Origin: Homarus americanus
Lineage: Eukaryota > Arthropoda > Malacostraca > Decapoda > Nephropidae
Length of the DNA stretch: 64,000 bases
NCBI RefSeq assembly: GCF_018991925.1
Contig: NW_024736071.1
Span: forward strand, 10,125,231-10,189,230
Direction of reading: 5' to 3'
Under the pieces are notes generated by a model, which saw nothing but the letters and a program-made list of their open reading frames with translations, searched no databases and was not told where the DNA came from. The position numbers and the translations under genes were made by a program. Position 1 is the stretch's first letter, and each line of letters starts with the position of its first letter. Positions 12,241 through 24,496 of the stretch are shown one piece after another.

Positions 12241-14081
12241 TGCTTCATACCTTAACACTAATATAATGCTGCCACACTAGATGCATTACACCACCCCGTG
12301 CACACACACATACACACACCCGGATGACCACACAACTGAACAAGGAAGTTTTTGTTCAATACTGTGTCAACAAAAACAGAAAAACGTCACGACCACCGCA
12401 ACAAGAACCGCAGTCAGTGATCCGCCTTCCTTCTAGGGAGTAAAGCATCGTGAAAGAGTTTTTTTTTAAGTTTAACAAATTTATTGACAAAGCTTGGAGT
12501 ACAGTTTGCCTATTCTGAGTAATTCAGTCAAAGAGAGGAAGTGAAAGCAGATGCAGGAACGAGGTAAGGAGACAGAAAATGGTTGAAAAAGAGAATATGA
12601 ATGATATAAATATAAATGATGAAGAAAAAAATAAAAAAAAAGATAAAGAAAAAGAAAAAAATTGATAAAGCAGAGAAGGCAGTAAGGTTGAGACAAAAAG
12701 AAGAGAATAGGGAAAAGAAGAAAGGAATGATACATGGATGACAGATAAAAGAAGTTGGGGGGGGGGGGAGGCGAAAGGAAGAAGAAAGGAGGAAAGCAGG
12801 ACAAGAAGTAGAATGATATGAGAGAAAAAGTAAGTAAGAAAGTGGTAAAACTAAAAAGAAAAGCCTATGATTGAAGAGAAAAAGTAAATATAAAAAGAAA
12901 TGGAATAGGGATAAGAAAATAGAAGGAAACAAGGAAGAAGGAAAGCACTATCAGAAGGAAAATTAAACAATTACGGTAGAATGAGAAAATAAAAAATAGA
13001 AAGGACATAGAAATAGACACACACAAAACGTCTTCACTGTGTTCTAAAGCTGTTGGGTAGGTTTTATATAGATCTCTATTCAATCCTAAATACCCTTCAT
13101 GATTTATCACCATACTTGGAGTTATTGTACCTCCACTCTTCTATATTTCAATCCGTACTTATTGTAAGAATTCTGAGTCAACATTGAGACTATAATATTG
13201 TGCTCCTTAATCTCGATAGTGGCCTGAAACATGGGACGTATTGAGAAAATATATTCAGTTCATTGCAGCTACCTTTGTGTACCCCAAGAAGCTGTGTGGA
13301 GGTCCCTGTGTGTCTCGGTATCTTCTATAATAAATGTTGGCGGAGGAACGACAAGAAGATGATAATAAAGAAAGAGGAAAAGGCAAGAAGGGGAAGGAGG
13401 AGGGAATTAAAAGAAGGAAAACAAATGTAAGAACGGATAAATAAATGAGACACAAAAGGTGTGACTAAGTCTCCAGTTTCAGGCAGAGGCCCATCTAAAC
13501 ACATTAATTTTGGGGGGTAAGCATCTCTATTTACAGGGTGCCTCTCAATATAGAAGAAGCTCTTAAGATATCAGGCATGTCAATATTACTATTATTTTTC
13601 ACTTTTTGTCTGTAAAATTGTGATTAAATAAACTGTTTCCGTATGAATCTCAATATAAAATTATCGCTACTCTTGCTGAAAAAAGAAACTCCATCAGATC
13701 GTAGTGTTGGTAACTGTGAATGGACGACAGAAAGGAGTAACAAATAAGGGAGAGGACAGTGGGAGGGGGTGAATATTGATAGAAGATGGTTGTACAAGAA
13801 TTAAATTGTTTTTTGGGGGACAAGATGCGGGCGGCGAGGATACAGGGCTAAGGTGGGAGGGACGACTAGTTAAAGGAGGGGTGAGGGTGACACCACTAGG
13901 TCTTGGGGGAGGGGGGCAGGTGAGGAGGAGGAGGCGAACGAGGAAGACGGCCAGTGCAGTGCTGTGAAGGAGTGTGTGTGTTGCCTCAGTGTCGGCTAGA
14001 CCACTGCCAGTATTTCTCCTCCTCCAGCTTAGCAGACAGTGTGAATATTGGACCCTTTTGATTTGTATTTGTCGATGTACG
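12241..14081. other. Gene-free interval, purine-rich tract
   Basis: No coding frame that I can support. CA-rich sequence lies at about 12300-12320. From about 12530 to 13010 the plus strand is almost entirely purine (GA- and A-rich), with a run of 10 or more G near 12758. Long antisense frames here translate to Phe/Leu/Ser/Pro-rich low-complexity peptides and are composition artefacts. A second purine-rich patch lies at 13340-13440. The rest is anonymous. Confidence 0.5.
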
Positions 14082-14222
14082 GAGTACATGTTTATTAGCT
14101 GATGTACTGTACCTGTTTATTACGGGATGTACTGTGCCTGGTTATTAGTGGATGTACTGTACCTCTATATTAGCTGATGTACTGTACCTGTTTATTACGG
14201 GATGTACTGTGCCTGTTTTTAA
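14082..14222. repeat. 25-bp minisatellite with a 50-bp alternating pattern
   Basis: Five to six units of about 25 bases start with gatgtactgt. Endings alternate between an acctg-ttattacgg type and a gcctg-ttattagtg or acctc-tatattagct type, so neighbouring units differ more than units two apart, at least in part. No coding sequence is involved. Confidence 0.75.
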
Positions 14223-14797
14223 GTGTTATTCGTACATAACAGAGAGTGTCGTCAGTTTGTAAGTGGTCGTAAAAGTAAGGAGCTTTTAGTAGGTGCTTCA
14301 AAAGATGCTGTAACAGAGAAAGAATAGAGCCACCAGACTTTTATACAACTCAATTTTACTTTTTTTTCATACTACCATTACAAGTTATGGTATTTATTAT
14401 CTGTTATTTTCTACTCGAATTGCAAGAATTATGTATAATTTGACTGACTGTCAACATAAACATAGAAAGGAATAACCTACTTATGAGAGATATTTGATCA
14501 CGTCAATTAAGTTTGTATATCGAAATAATTCAACAGTACTTTATTAAATATTGAGGGATGGGGAAGCAAGAGATTTGAAAAAAAAAGTAGTTTAGCGCTC
14601 AAAAGTGATGTGTACGCGAGGGAAGATGGAGTAACCAACAAAGGAGGTGGAAAATGGGTTGAAAGAAGAATAAAGTGTTAAGAAAGGTCATCCAGAGAGC
14701 ATGACGTCGAGAGGTTTTAGTGATTGCTGTGTTGCTGTGGGTGTGTACTACATGGATAGGGTAATGTTGTGGAAGGGGAAAGATCTCAGCAGGATGG

Positions 14798-15480
14798 TCG
14801 GTCAACTCAACCCCTGGTCAACCCAACCCCTGGTCAACCCAACCCTTGGTCAACTCAACCCCTGGTCAACCCAACCCCTGGTCAACCCAACCCCTGGTCA
14901 ACCCAACCCCTGGTAAACTCAACCCCTGGTCAACCCAACCTCTGTTAAACCCAACCCCTGGTCAACCCAACCCTTGGTCAACTCAACCCCTGGTCAACCC
15001 AACCCCTGGTCAACCCAACCCCTGGTCAACCCAACCCCTGGTCAACCCAACCCCTGGTCAACCCAACCCCTGGTAAACTCAACCCCTGGTCAACCCAACC
15101 TCTGTTAAACCCAACTCCTGGTCAACTCAACCCCTGGTCAACTCAACCCCTGGTCAACTCAACCCCTGGTCAACTCAACCCGTCAACCTAACCCCTGTCA
15201 ACTTAACCCCTGTCAACTTAACCCCTGTCAATTCAACCCCTGTAAAATCAACTTCTGTCAACTCAACCCCTATAAACTAAACCTCCAGTCAATTCATGCT
15301 CTGGTCAACTCAAACCACAGGTCAACTCAATTCCTGTCAACTCAATCCCCTGGTCAACTCGACTCCTGTCAACTGAACCCCGGTTAACTCAACACCTGCC
15401 AACTCAACCTAACCCCTGTCAACTTAACCCTTGTGAACTTAACCCCTGTCAACTCACCCTTGTCTAATCAACCCCTGTGT
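14798..15480. repeat. 16-bp minisatellite, unit ggtcaacccaacccct
   Basis: About 680 bases of head-to-tail units follow the pattern ggtcaacccaacccct. They are regular from 14798 to about 15180, then degenerate into shorter or variant units (cctgtcaacttaac and others). Because 16 is not a multiple of 3, all three frames read through and give artificial Pro/Asn/Trp-rich peptides of period 16. A related array in the opposite orientation lies at 26285-26510. Confidence 0.9.
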
Positions 15481-16336
15481 ACACTCTATATAGTTGTCTA
15501 AAGACTCTAAGTACAAAATGCTTAAGTTCAGAACTTTGGGAGACAAAGAAACAAGTGGTGGCGCCAAAAATTGTGAAACAACAAAAGGGTTCGATAATTA
15601 AATAATAGTTACTTCAGTTCATCTTTAACCTTCATTTCTGACATGGATGAAGCATTTGGATCAAGTTTTCGTTAGACAATTAGCAACCCTCTGTACATTA
15701 TAACTTCTTTTAAATTTATTCCCAATGAAATAAATTAATTTGTGTGAGTTACGGCTAAAGTAACGTGAAATATCTAGATTATTCGAAACATTCGATTTTT
15801 TTAATCTGGCTTGTGAATTTACAGTTATGAATATAATTATGATTGATTTGGTAATGCTGAGGAGGGATAACTGGGAAGTACACTGTGCTTCCGATACCCA
15901 AATTTCTAACAAAAGGAATTCTACTCAGTGATGACAACAAATATTATCGAGGGGAAATTCCAGCATCAGGGTGTTTTTCATTGCATTTTAGATCGATTTG
16001 AATCTTATTTACTTACATTTGAGAAAAAGTTGGGTTAATATACAAGTGTCTGGCAGTGGCATATTATTTTACCCTGCAAGAGGGTGGAAGAGTCTATTGC
16101 AAATCGAATGTTGTGTACTGGAGGAAGAGATTTTAATTTTTCAAGCGGCAGGAACTGGTCACCAACCCTCAGATATGAGGACGGTACTCGGTTGATTGAA
16201 TACTTATCTTGCTTCTTAGAAATACATGCCATTGGAAACAAGTACATAAACTATCCAATAGCCTTTCTGCAAAATTTGTAAACTATAATAATGAACCAGA
16301 AAACTTTCGATATCTTAGAGCAATTGCTCATCTATA

Positions 16337-16337
<1 letters not shown>
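15481..16337. other. Gene-free interval
   Basis: AT-rich sequence with several short frames of no recognisable content. I see no splice-bounded coding segment and no transposon hallmark. Confidence 0.4.

Positions 16338-16403
<66 letters not shown>
16338..16403. repeat. (TA)n microsatellite
   Basis: An uninterrupted TA tract of about 66 bases. The Ile-Tyr repeat peptides it encodes in every frame are not genes. Confidence 0.95.
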
Positions 16404-16406
<3 letters not shown>

Positions 16407-17640
16407 AGCGGGAGAGAGAAGTGGAGAAGACGGGAATGCTGCGTTTAGCACGTTAAAGGGGTAAGATGCAGTTTCTTAGAACAATTTTTTAGGGGGGTCG
16501 TATGCATGTTTTTCTCAGCACATGAGGACAGTGCTGTCATTTTTTAGGAGGGTCGATTGTAATATTCAGAAATTTCAGAGTAATGTCAAATGCCGCGCCA
16601 TTGGCGATACTGAGCTTTCAAGGTCGTCTGAGGGAAGAGAGCGCTGCACATAGCGAGAGGTTGTGGAACTAGGCCTAAGTGATATTAAATGTAATTTGCC
16701 GAATTAATAATGATGCGATTCATGAAGTTAAGGGACTATTATTGAATTTGAAATTATTATAGATCGTTTATCAGTCTGAATAATGTCACTGGTGTCCCAA
16801 GCAGTTATTAGTTTGGCGGAAAATATGTCATGTAGGCCTAAGCTAGCGCCTTGGAGAGACGCGACGCTGGCTGGTCCTCAGTCACGTGAAAGCGATTGGA
16901 CCTACAGGACGTCCCTGCGAGTCCGTCCACAGAAATGGTCACGTGGTCTAGTCACCTGTGCTGCGCTATTGCAGTATAACAAGGTTTCCGTCAGAACCCA
17001 CTTGACTGCGAGAGATTGACTGCCGTTTGAGACTGCCGTTGATGATTGAGGGTGGCGATTGTCGCCATTTGACCGATCAGTGTAGGCCTGTCACTGTTTA
17101 GCGGGGTATCAAAGAATCTCTTGAGTGAATCTAGCCGTCTGGGTGCCCAGCTGAAGACGGGACGATCGTTGGGGTCATCAGCTCTCCTCTACCTCGGCTC
17201 ACAATACCACATGTTTCAAGCAGCTTAGTGAAACCCTCTTGCTAACGGGAAGCTAAAGCTTCTCTCAACTGTACAAGGTCTGATTGGCTCACTCCCTTCC
17301 GCTTTATGGATGTACCGGGGGTAAAGTGAAGCTAGCTGAGTGATACAGGGTCGCACACTGGGGCCAAGAGTCAGTGGAGTTTAGAGGTACACTTTCCAAG
17401 GTGGCGAAAGGCTGATTTGGGCCTTCAACTACGGGTGCCTGTTGGTTGTGCCTTAAACGACTACGGAGTGCAGGTGGAATCTGTGTGTGTGTTAGGTTAG
17501 GGAGCATGGTTCACGGGTATTGGACTCAGTAACGTCTTTATAATAGTGACAATATTTTTGTGTGTAGTTAATACTATTTTTTCAGTTACTAATGTATGCT
17601 GTGTGCATTTAAAATTTCTTTATAGTTTCAACCTCAGATA
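16404..17640. other. Gene-free interval
   Basis: No gene recognised. Base composition rises in GC between about 16580 and 17510, with short frames on both strands but no family motif. Untranslated or noncoding RNA sequence is possible; nothing here demonstrates it. Confidence 0.35.
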
Positions 17641-18110
17641 TAACCTTTGTTCCCCAGAATAGTGTTTAAGTTAGGTTAGGAGGTGTGCATCTGTTGGTGT
17701 AACATAATTATATTGAGTGCCCTTAAGGCCTATTCATTGTAGAGTATTTAATTTCTTATTTTTTAATACCATTTCCTCAGTGACTCATATTATTTTGTTG
17801 AAAACCCTTAAGGCCTGCATCTGTTGGTGTAACATAATTATATTGAGTGCCCTTTAGGCCTATTCATGGTGGAATTAATAATTTCTTATTTTTATACCAC
17901 TTCCGCAGTGGTGGATATTATTCTGTGAAAGCCCTTAAGGCCTGTTTCATGTGTGCAAGCAACATTTCTTAATACTTCAAATTTATTGTTGCCTGAGTTT
18001 CTAATAATTTCAATATCATGTATAACTTTTATTCCCCAGAGTAGTGTTTTAAGTTCAAGTTAAGAGGTGTGCATATTGGTGTACCATTATTTGATTGTGT
18101 TTGTAGTGTT
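17641..18110. repeat. Locally duplicated segments of about 131 and 378 bp spacing
   Basis: A segment beginning gcatctgttggtgtaacata occurs at about 17687 and again at about 17817, each followed by a near-identical stretch ending near ttattcatgg. A longer unit including ccccagaatagtgttt at about 17653 recurs in diverged form at about 18030. This is a small nested tandem duplication in noncoding DNA. Confidence 0.7.
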
Positions 18111-18323
18111 GGAGGGAATATAAGTGTCTAAATTTTACAGTGTGTCTCATTCATCCCAGTCACAGACGCTATCCTTCCACGGGTCACGGACAATTCATTT
18201 TGTTTAGTAGATTTAAGTGTTCTTGTGCTGGTTCGGGATTTTTCTCAAAGGGGCGCTTCCACTGCATTACCATCTAATAATCTTTAATAAACCCCAAGTC
18301 AAAGTCCAGTAAATTCCGACCGG

Positions 18324-19069
<746 letters not shown>

Positions 19070-19085
19070 CACCCCCCCTCCAAAG
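19070..19085 (-). other. Polypurine tract of gypsy element A
   Basis: On the minus strand the sequence GGAGGGGGGGTG abuts the 3' LTR, the expected place and composition for the plus-strand primer of reverse transcription. Confidence 0.75.
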
Positions 19086-19115
19086 ACCTCCGTAGCGCGG
19101 GCGCGACGGAGGTGA

Positions 19116-20774
19116 TCACCTGGTGCGCCTGGAGAGTAGCTGCTGCATTTCCACTGGAGCTCGGGATAAGGAGTCCGCAATCAGGTTGTCCACCCCCTTT
19201 ATGTGCCGGGCTTGTAGATTATAGGGCTGGGTGAGGAGAGCCCAGCGGAGGATTCGCTGGTTGGAGGTCTTGTTGGTTTAGATGAACGTGAGCGGGTTAT
19301 GGTCGATGAAGACTAGGGTGGTTTGTGGGCAAGATTGGAGGTAACATTCAAACTTCTTTATTGCCAACACCAGAGCCAGGGCCTCCTTCTCTATGGTCGG
19401 GTAGTTGGTCTGATGTTTTTTCAACGTGGCGGAATAGTATGCCACAGGGTGAAGGACATCAGTGGTTGGGTTGGGTTGTAGGAGCACAGCCCCCACTCCG
19501 ACACCGCTAGCGTCGATTTGCAGATGGAAGGGCAAGGTGTAGTCAGGGGGGTGGACTACAGGCTTGGAGGCAAGGAAGGCTTTGCGGCGATGGAAAGACT
19601 GGTCGCACCTCTGGTTCCAGATGTAAGAGACCGCAGAACTGGTAAGGTGTGTGAGGGGTCCGGCCACGCTAGAGAAGTTACTGCAGAACCGACGGTAGTA
19701 GCCGCACATCCCCAGGAAGCGCATGTGTTCCTTCCTCGTCCTTGGAGTGGGGAAGGACAAGATGGCTTTAACGTTTGCGTCCTTGGGTCTCACCATACCA
19801 TGCCCAACGATATGTCCCAGGTAAGTCACTGAGGCCAGGCCAAAAGCAGATTTAGCAAGGCTTATGGTGAATCCAGTCTCTTGCAGTCGTGCAAATAGTA
19901 TCTCCAAACGCACCAGATGTTCGTCCCAGCCGTCCGACACCACCACCAGGTCAACGAGGTAGGCGAACGTCCCAACTAGGTCCTGAATCAGGTAATTGAT
20001 TGCCCTCTGGAATGTGTCCGGAGCATTAGAAAAGCCAAACGCCATAACCAAATATTGAAAAAGACCAAATGGAGTTATAAATGCTGAGATTATTTTTGCC
20101 CTATCCGTGAGTCCCACTTGATAATATCCTTTCAACATGTCCACCATAGTAATAAATTTTGCACAGCCTATGCTGTCTATTATATCTTCAATTAAAGGTA
20201 AAGGGTAGGAGTCTGAGACAGTGACCTGGTTCACTTTACGATAATCGGTACAGAAACGAAAACTGCTATCGGGTTTTGGAATGAGAAGGCAAGGTGAAGC
20301 CCAGGGGGAGGTACTAAGCTCAGCTAAGTTATGTTTTAACAAAAAATCTACCTCCTTTTTCATAATCTCTCTTTTTTGTGAATTTAACCGAAATGCTGAT
20401 TGCCTAATGGGTTGTACATCATCTGAGATTAGCTTAATATCATGTTTAAGTATATTGCAAAACCCTGGGAGGTCTGACGTGACTTTAGGAAATGTTGATA
20501 ATAACTTAGTGAGATCTTTTGCTTGAGATGAATTCAGAACAGAAAGATACTCATCCAAGTTGTTGAGTATGTGACTGTTAGCAAGGTTTTCTTTATGTAG
20601 AGGGAAGTCTAAATTCTCCAATAGGTCCATGTCATCTGTCTCCGGCTCCGGCCCTGACAAAGCCGTATGCAATACAGGTAGGCTTATAGCCTCTGGGATG
20701 TCTTCCTCTGACTGCCTGGAATGGTAAAGTTTCATGAGAGTAATGTGAACAAGTTGTGAATCTTTTCTGCGATC
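19116..20774 (-). pseudogene. Gypsy element A pol: integrase tail, reverse transcriptase, RNase H
   Basis: The segment begins with the end of integrase (DRRKDSQLVHITLMKLYHSR, near 20770-20710) and continues in phase through a linker into the reverse transcriptase. Landmarks are ASPCLLIPKPD, FCTDYRKVN, motif A VDMLKGYYQV, GFSNAPDTFQ and motif C YLVDLVVVS. The usual first Asp of the YxDD box is Val (GTT), which should abolish polymerase activity. RNase H follows with LQIDASGVGVG, EKEALAL and FIDHNPL. A TAA at 19278 interrupts RNase H, after which the same phase continues through ADSLSRAP to the stop at 19116. No integrase follows. The upstream boundary at 20774 is the target site of nested element B. 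Confidence 0.85.
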
Positions 20775-20779
20775 AGGAG
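20775..20779 (+). repeat. Target-site duplication AGGAG, left copy
   Basis: AGGAG precedes the left LTR of element B; the same five bases follow its right LTR at 24024-24028. Confidence 0.9.
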
Positions 20780-21034
20780 TGTAGGTTATGTATCTAAGCT
20801 ACTGTGCCGAGTAGCATCTACGTATATAATTATGTGGCAACACTGCACGTGTTATGTGGCAACAATGCCCCGAGGCTGCCATATGGCAAGGCAGTCTCAG
20901 TCTGACTGCGTGAGCCGTGCATGGCACACGCTAGTCACCACTTGTATTTCTCCTATCCGAATAAATGGACTTCAGTGTTACCCGGTGTTTCCCTACCCAT
21001 CACTGCTTTCTTCAGGGAACACTTGGAACCTTCA
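20780..21034 (+). repeat. 5' LTR of gypsy element B
   Basis: 255 bases with TG...CA termini. An AATAAA lies near 20961. It differs from the right copy at roughly seven positions plus a 31-bp duplication in the latter. Confidence 0.9.
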
Positions 21035-21052
21035 TGGCACAGTGAGTAGGAT
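21035..21052 (+). other. Primer-binding site of gypsy element B
   Basis: TGGCACAGTGAGTAGGAT lies immediately after the LTR with no spacer. The TGG start is that expected for pairing with a tRNA 3' end; I cannot name the tRNA from sequence alone. Confidence 0.7.
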
Positions 21053-21543
21053 CTGTGGACTTACAAGTGTGTGAACAATGGACAGTTAGCCGGCGATGTG
21101 CGACTGCCGGCGATGTGTGCGTCGACTAGTGTGTTGTGTTGTGTTTCGCAGCGATGTGCAGTGTTGCGCCGTCACAGTGCGTTCTAGTGACGGTGGCAGT
21201 GTTAGTGTCAGTGTATTAGTGTGGCTAGAGCTGAGAGTTGAGAATTGGCCTATTTTTTGTGGTTCCCACGGAGCACGCAGATGTACACCCTTCTCGTGTG
21301 ACATCCGGGGAGGCACGAACGTTCTCACCCCCGCGGCGGCTCTAGCCACCGGCATTAAGGCTACCACGAAGTGCATCTGCTGTCTCAGACACACACACAC
21401 ACACACACACATGCACTCACTCACTCACGGACAGAACAGTGGACTCTATGCATTATTTCTGCGCTGTTTATATCATATATATGTGGTTCGAGCTGATGAG
21501 GCGCCACTTTATATACTAAACAGCGCAGTCCACGCATAAAAAG

Positions 21544-23742
21544 ATGGGCTTTAAGAAGGGTCAACGTCAAGATGGGAGACACGACTCCCCACCATCTTCT
21601 CCTCAACCGGGCACAGATGGAGCTTCGCCCACCGCCCCTCATCCTTCACCTACAGCGACGAACATTGCAACAATTCTGAGGTGGATGGATCACAGAGACG
21701 AGCGACGCCGAGAGATGGAACTTCAGAGGGAGGAGACACGAAGAGAGGAGGAAAAGGCGCGCTTTGATGCAATATTGGCGACCCTGGTGCTAACCCACCC
21801 TCCCTCACTCGCGCACCAAGGCGCCAGTACCCTCCCTCCTCCACCACACCAGCGTCCTCCAGGTACTCTTGCTACTCCAACAGCTCCCAAGGCATCTGTT
21901 CAACCCCCACCCGCCCTCTCACCAGACGTCACGTTTCAGCTTTTTCGTGAGTGGAGGTGGCGTTGGACAGATTACTTCACGATGGTGGACCTTGACAGCA
22001 TGCCTCCAAACAAACAGCTCATCCAACTGCGGATGTGTTTGTCGCTGGAGACCCAGAGAGTTTTGGAGCACACGTTGCAAGTGCCTCCCGATTCTACATC
22101 TTCAGTGACGGATGTGCTCGACCTTTTGCAGGAGCACGTTAAGGGTCGGAATAACGAGGCTTTGCGTCGCCGCGCCTTCACCAGCTGCAAGCAGGCGGAG
22201 AATGAATCCTTTGACGACTTTTTCGTACATTTAAAGAGTTTGTCAGAGGAGATCGACGTCTGTAAGGCGCACAGCCGGGAATGTGAGGAAGCCTGGATCA
22301 AGCACGGGATCTTGACAGGTGTCAGGCACGAAGAGTTGGTGCAGCGACTCATTCCCCTGGACGCTTCCTCCACACTCCAGGTGGTAGTGACTGAATGTCG
22401 GTCATACGAGGCCACCAAGTCTGCCACCTCTGCCTTACGGACCCCACCTGCTGTGAGAGCTATCTCACAAGACAAGAAGGGTAAGAAGGCGGCCGCACGT
22501 TCTTACATGCCTCCGCCTACTGCTTCCTGTGGCAGCTGTGGAAAGCAGCATGGCCCCAAGACATGCCCGGCCGCCGACGCACTGTGTCGTGGATGTGACC
22601 GTAAGGGCCACTGGTCTAACACAGACAGGTGACCTGCACGAGGCCACAAGTGTCAGGCCTGCGGTCGGTATGGACACTACGACAAGTGCTGCTGCCAACC
22701 CAAACCCAAAAGCCCGAGACGAGGAGGAAAGCAGCGCACTTCCCTCGGAGTGGTTCGCACGCAGCCCCCTCCAGATGGCCCACGCAGGCCCAAGCAGCAG
22801 CTGAGTCACTTCAGGAGGGTGAAATCGACCACACGCCCCAGGGCTACCCCTTCCCCTACCATCCGCGTCGCCGTCACACACGGTGATGTGTCGGGCCACA
22901 TCGAGGTGATACCGGACACCGGCGCTGATACTACCAAACGCGGCCTGGGACCACCGCCGCAGCTGCAGTACTACAATGCGGACGGTTCCCAGATGCCGGA
23001 CGCTGTGGGGTCCTTTCAAGCGGAGATCACTTACGGCGACAGGTCGTGTCACGGATGGATCGACGTGCAGTCTACTCTCGCTACATCCTTGTTGTCGTGG
23101 GAGCACTGCAAGGAGTTAGGTGTGGTGCTCAGAGACTTTCCCGAGCAGATCCCAGCTGCTTGGTACACCGCCAGCAGGGTGCGTGAGTCAACGAGCGACG
23201 CTTCTGGCGCTACCGCACAGAGCTGCCCAGAACCCGCGTCCACTCCCACCCACACAGGACGCTCCCCTGCCCAGATCCTGTATGGTCACCCTCTCCGCTC
23301 TTGCGTTCCTGCACACGCCAAGGCCTTCACGAAGGAGTGGCAGACCAGAGCCGAGAGCTGCGACCGCCGCGCCGCTACACGTGCCCAGGACGCCAAGGCT
23401 CGGTATGACGACCGTGCCCGCCCTCTTCAGCCACTGGAGATTGGTGCCCTTGTCCGTGTCCAGGAACCGACGACGACACGTTGGGACAAAGTGGGCATAG
23501 TGATGGGCGTCGGCCGGTCGCGGGACTACAAGGTCAGGATGCCGAGCGGCCGTGTCTGGTGGAGGGACCGCCGCTTCCTCCAGCCAATCCCACCCCCTGC
23601 TGCTGGCCCCCTGACCGAGGACGAGTCCCCTACACCTCACGAGGATCCGTCCCACAGTACACCTCGACGCTCGGAGCGACTTAGGACTAAGAAGTCCGCT
23701 CAAGACAAAGACTATGAGCGTGAGGGGGTGAGGGAGATGTAG
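21544..23742 (+). pseudogene. Gypsy element B gag-protease-integrase tail, one in-frame stop
   Basis: From the ATG at 21544 one phase runs to the TAG at 23740, broken only by a TGA at 22630 inside the zinc-knuckle region. Order: charged N-terminal segment with an Arg/Glu-rich helix (residues 50-80), gag core (FREWRWRWTDYF to about residue 300), knuckles CGSCGKQHGPKTC, CRGCDRKGHWSN and CQACGRYGHYDKCC, then protease with IPDTGAD near 22912 and a shortened flap region. At about 23150-23250 the reading jumps directly to the C-terminal integrase segment (GRSPAQILYGHPLRSCVP) and its basic tail. In element D about 900 codons of reverse transcriptase, RNase H and integrase core lie between these parts. 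The final stop overlaps the right LTR, as in element D. Without the TGA the product would be a gag-protease-like polyprotein needing polymerase in trans. Confidence 0.8.
23722..23737 (+). other. Polypurine tract of gypsy element B
   Basis: GAGGGGGTGAGGGAGA abuts the right LTR (starting 23738). Confidence 0.8.
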
Positions 23743-24023
23743 GTTATGTATCTAAGCTACTGTGCCGAGTAGCAACCTTGTATATAAGCTACTGTGCCGA
23801 GTAGCATCTATGTATATAATTACGTGGCAACACTGCACGTGTTATGTGGCAACATTGCCCCGAGGCTGCCATATGGCAAGGCAGTCTCAGTCTACTTCGT
23901 GAGCCGTGCATGGCACACACTAGTCACCACTTGTATTTCTCCTATCCGAATAAATGGACTTCAGTGTTACCCGGTGTTTCCCTACCCATCACTGCTTTCT
24001 TCAGGGAACACTTGGAACCTTCA
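23738..24023 (+). repeat. 3' LTR of gypsy element B
   Basis: 286 bases. It equals the left LTR plus a 31-base tandem duplication near its start, where ctactgtgccgagtagca occurs twice. Confidence 0.9.
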
Positions 24024-24028
24024 AGGAG
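24024..24028 (+). repeat. Target-site duplication AGGAG, right copy
   Basis: Matches 20775-20779 and marks the insertion point of B within the integrase coding region of A. Confidence 0.9.
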
Positions 24029-24470
24029 TATGGACTATATAGTTGAGGGGAGATAGTTTATTTAGCAGTTTGATGGAACCATTCCAAGCAACCTTGGGAT
24101 TGTGGGTGGTAAGCCGAAGATGTACAATGGTCCACACTGAGGTCTTTCATCACCTGTTTGAAAAGATTGCTTGTAAAATTGGTGCCCTGATCGGATTGAA
24201 TCTCTTTAGGAATGCCCACTGAAGTGAAAAGGTGCAAAAGAGGTTTGATTGCATTTTTTGAAGTGATGCTTTTAAGGGGAAAAGCCTCAGGATAACGTGT
24301 ACTGGTATCCATAACTGTGAGCAGGAATTGATTTCCCTTCTTAGTCTTTGGTAATGGGCCCACACATATGAAGGAACTTTAAACCACAGTAAAGCAATTG
24401 TGAACAGAAGTGACTGGGAGGAATAATAATTAACAAGGAGTAACAAGGGGGGAAGAAATATGGCACTTAA
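24029..24470 (-). pseudogene. Gypsy element A integrase core fragment
   Basis: On the minus strand, GPLPKTKKGNQFLLTVMD begins near 24363, with the first acidic residue in TVMDTSTRYPEAF. The second lies in IQSDQGTNFTS, and the Glu is in YHPQSQGCLEWFHQT near 24080. All three members of the D,D-35-E set are therefore visible. A stop follows at 24058, close to an internal deletion; the last codons before element B (LSPLNYIVHT) belong to the integrase C-terminal part and continue on the other side of B. Upstream there is no gag, protease or HHCC domain: only about 110 bases separate this core from the primer-binding site. That missing block is a deletion in this copy. Confidence 0.8.
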
Positions 24471-24476
24471 GGTCGT

Positions 24477-24494
24477 GTCCTGTCACGGTCGCCA
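24477..24494 (-). other. Primer-binding site of gypsy element A
   Basis: The minus strand reads TGGCGACCGTGACAGGAC two bases inside the 5' LTR. This type is used by mdg1/412-like elements, where it is attributed to tRNA-Arg; the tRNA assignment is from memory of the family and not tested here. Confidence 0.75.
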
Positions 24495-24496
24495 TT

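Larger units (their letters stand above)
20780..24023 (+). mobile_element. Ty3/gypsy element B, nested, non-autonomous deletion derivative
   Basis: A complete plus-strand insertion of 3244 bases inside element A, with LTRs starting TGTAGG and ending CTTCA, a perfect AGGAG duplication, a primer-binding site directly against the left LTR and a polypurine tract directly against the right LTR. Its single coding phase holds gag, zinc knuckles, the protease active-site triad and then, without reverse transcriptase, RNase H or integrase core, the C-terminal tail of integrase. Full-length relatives of the family exist in this same window (element D, 41992-48082), whose protein it resembles on both sides of the missing block. 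It interrupts the integrase region of A, so it is younger than A. Confidence 0.9.

Noticed and set aside
12481..12932. Minus-strand frames of 107 and 134 codons rich in Phe, Leu, Ser and Pro
   Set aside because: They arise from a nearly pure purine tract on the plus strand; composition alone keeps them open.
14701..15076. Plus-strand frames rich in Pro, Asn and Trp
   Set aside because: They translate the 16-bp minisatellite, which is open in every phase.
22630..22632. TGA in element B gag as a programmed readthrough site
   Set aside because: It lies within the zinc-knuckle region, not at a gag-pol border, and element D has no stop there; a nonsense mutation is simpler.
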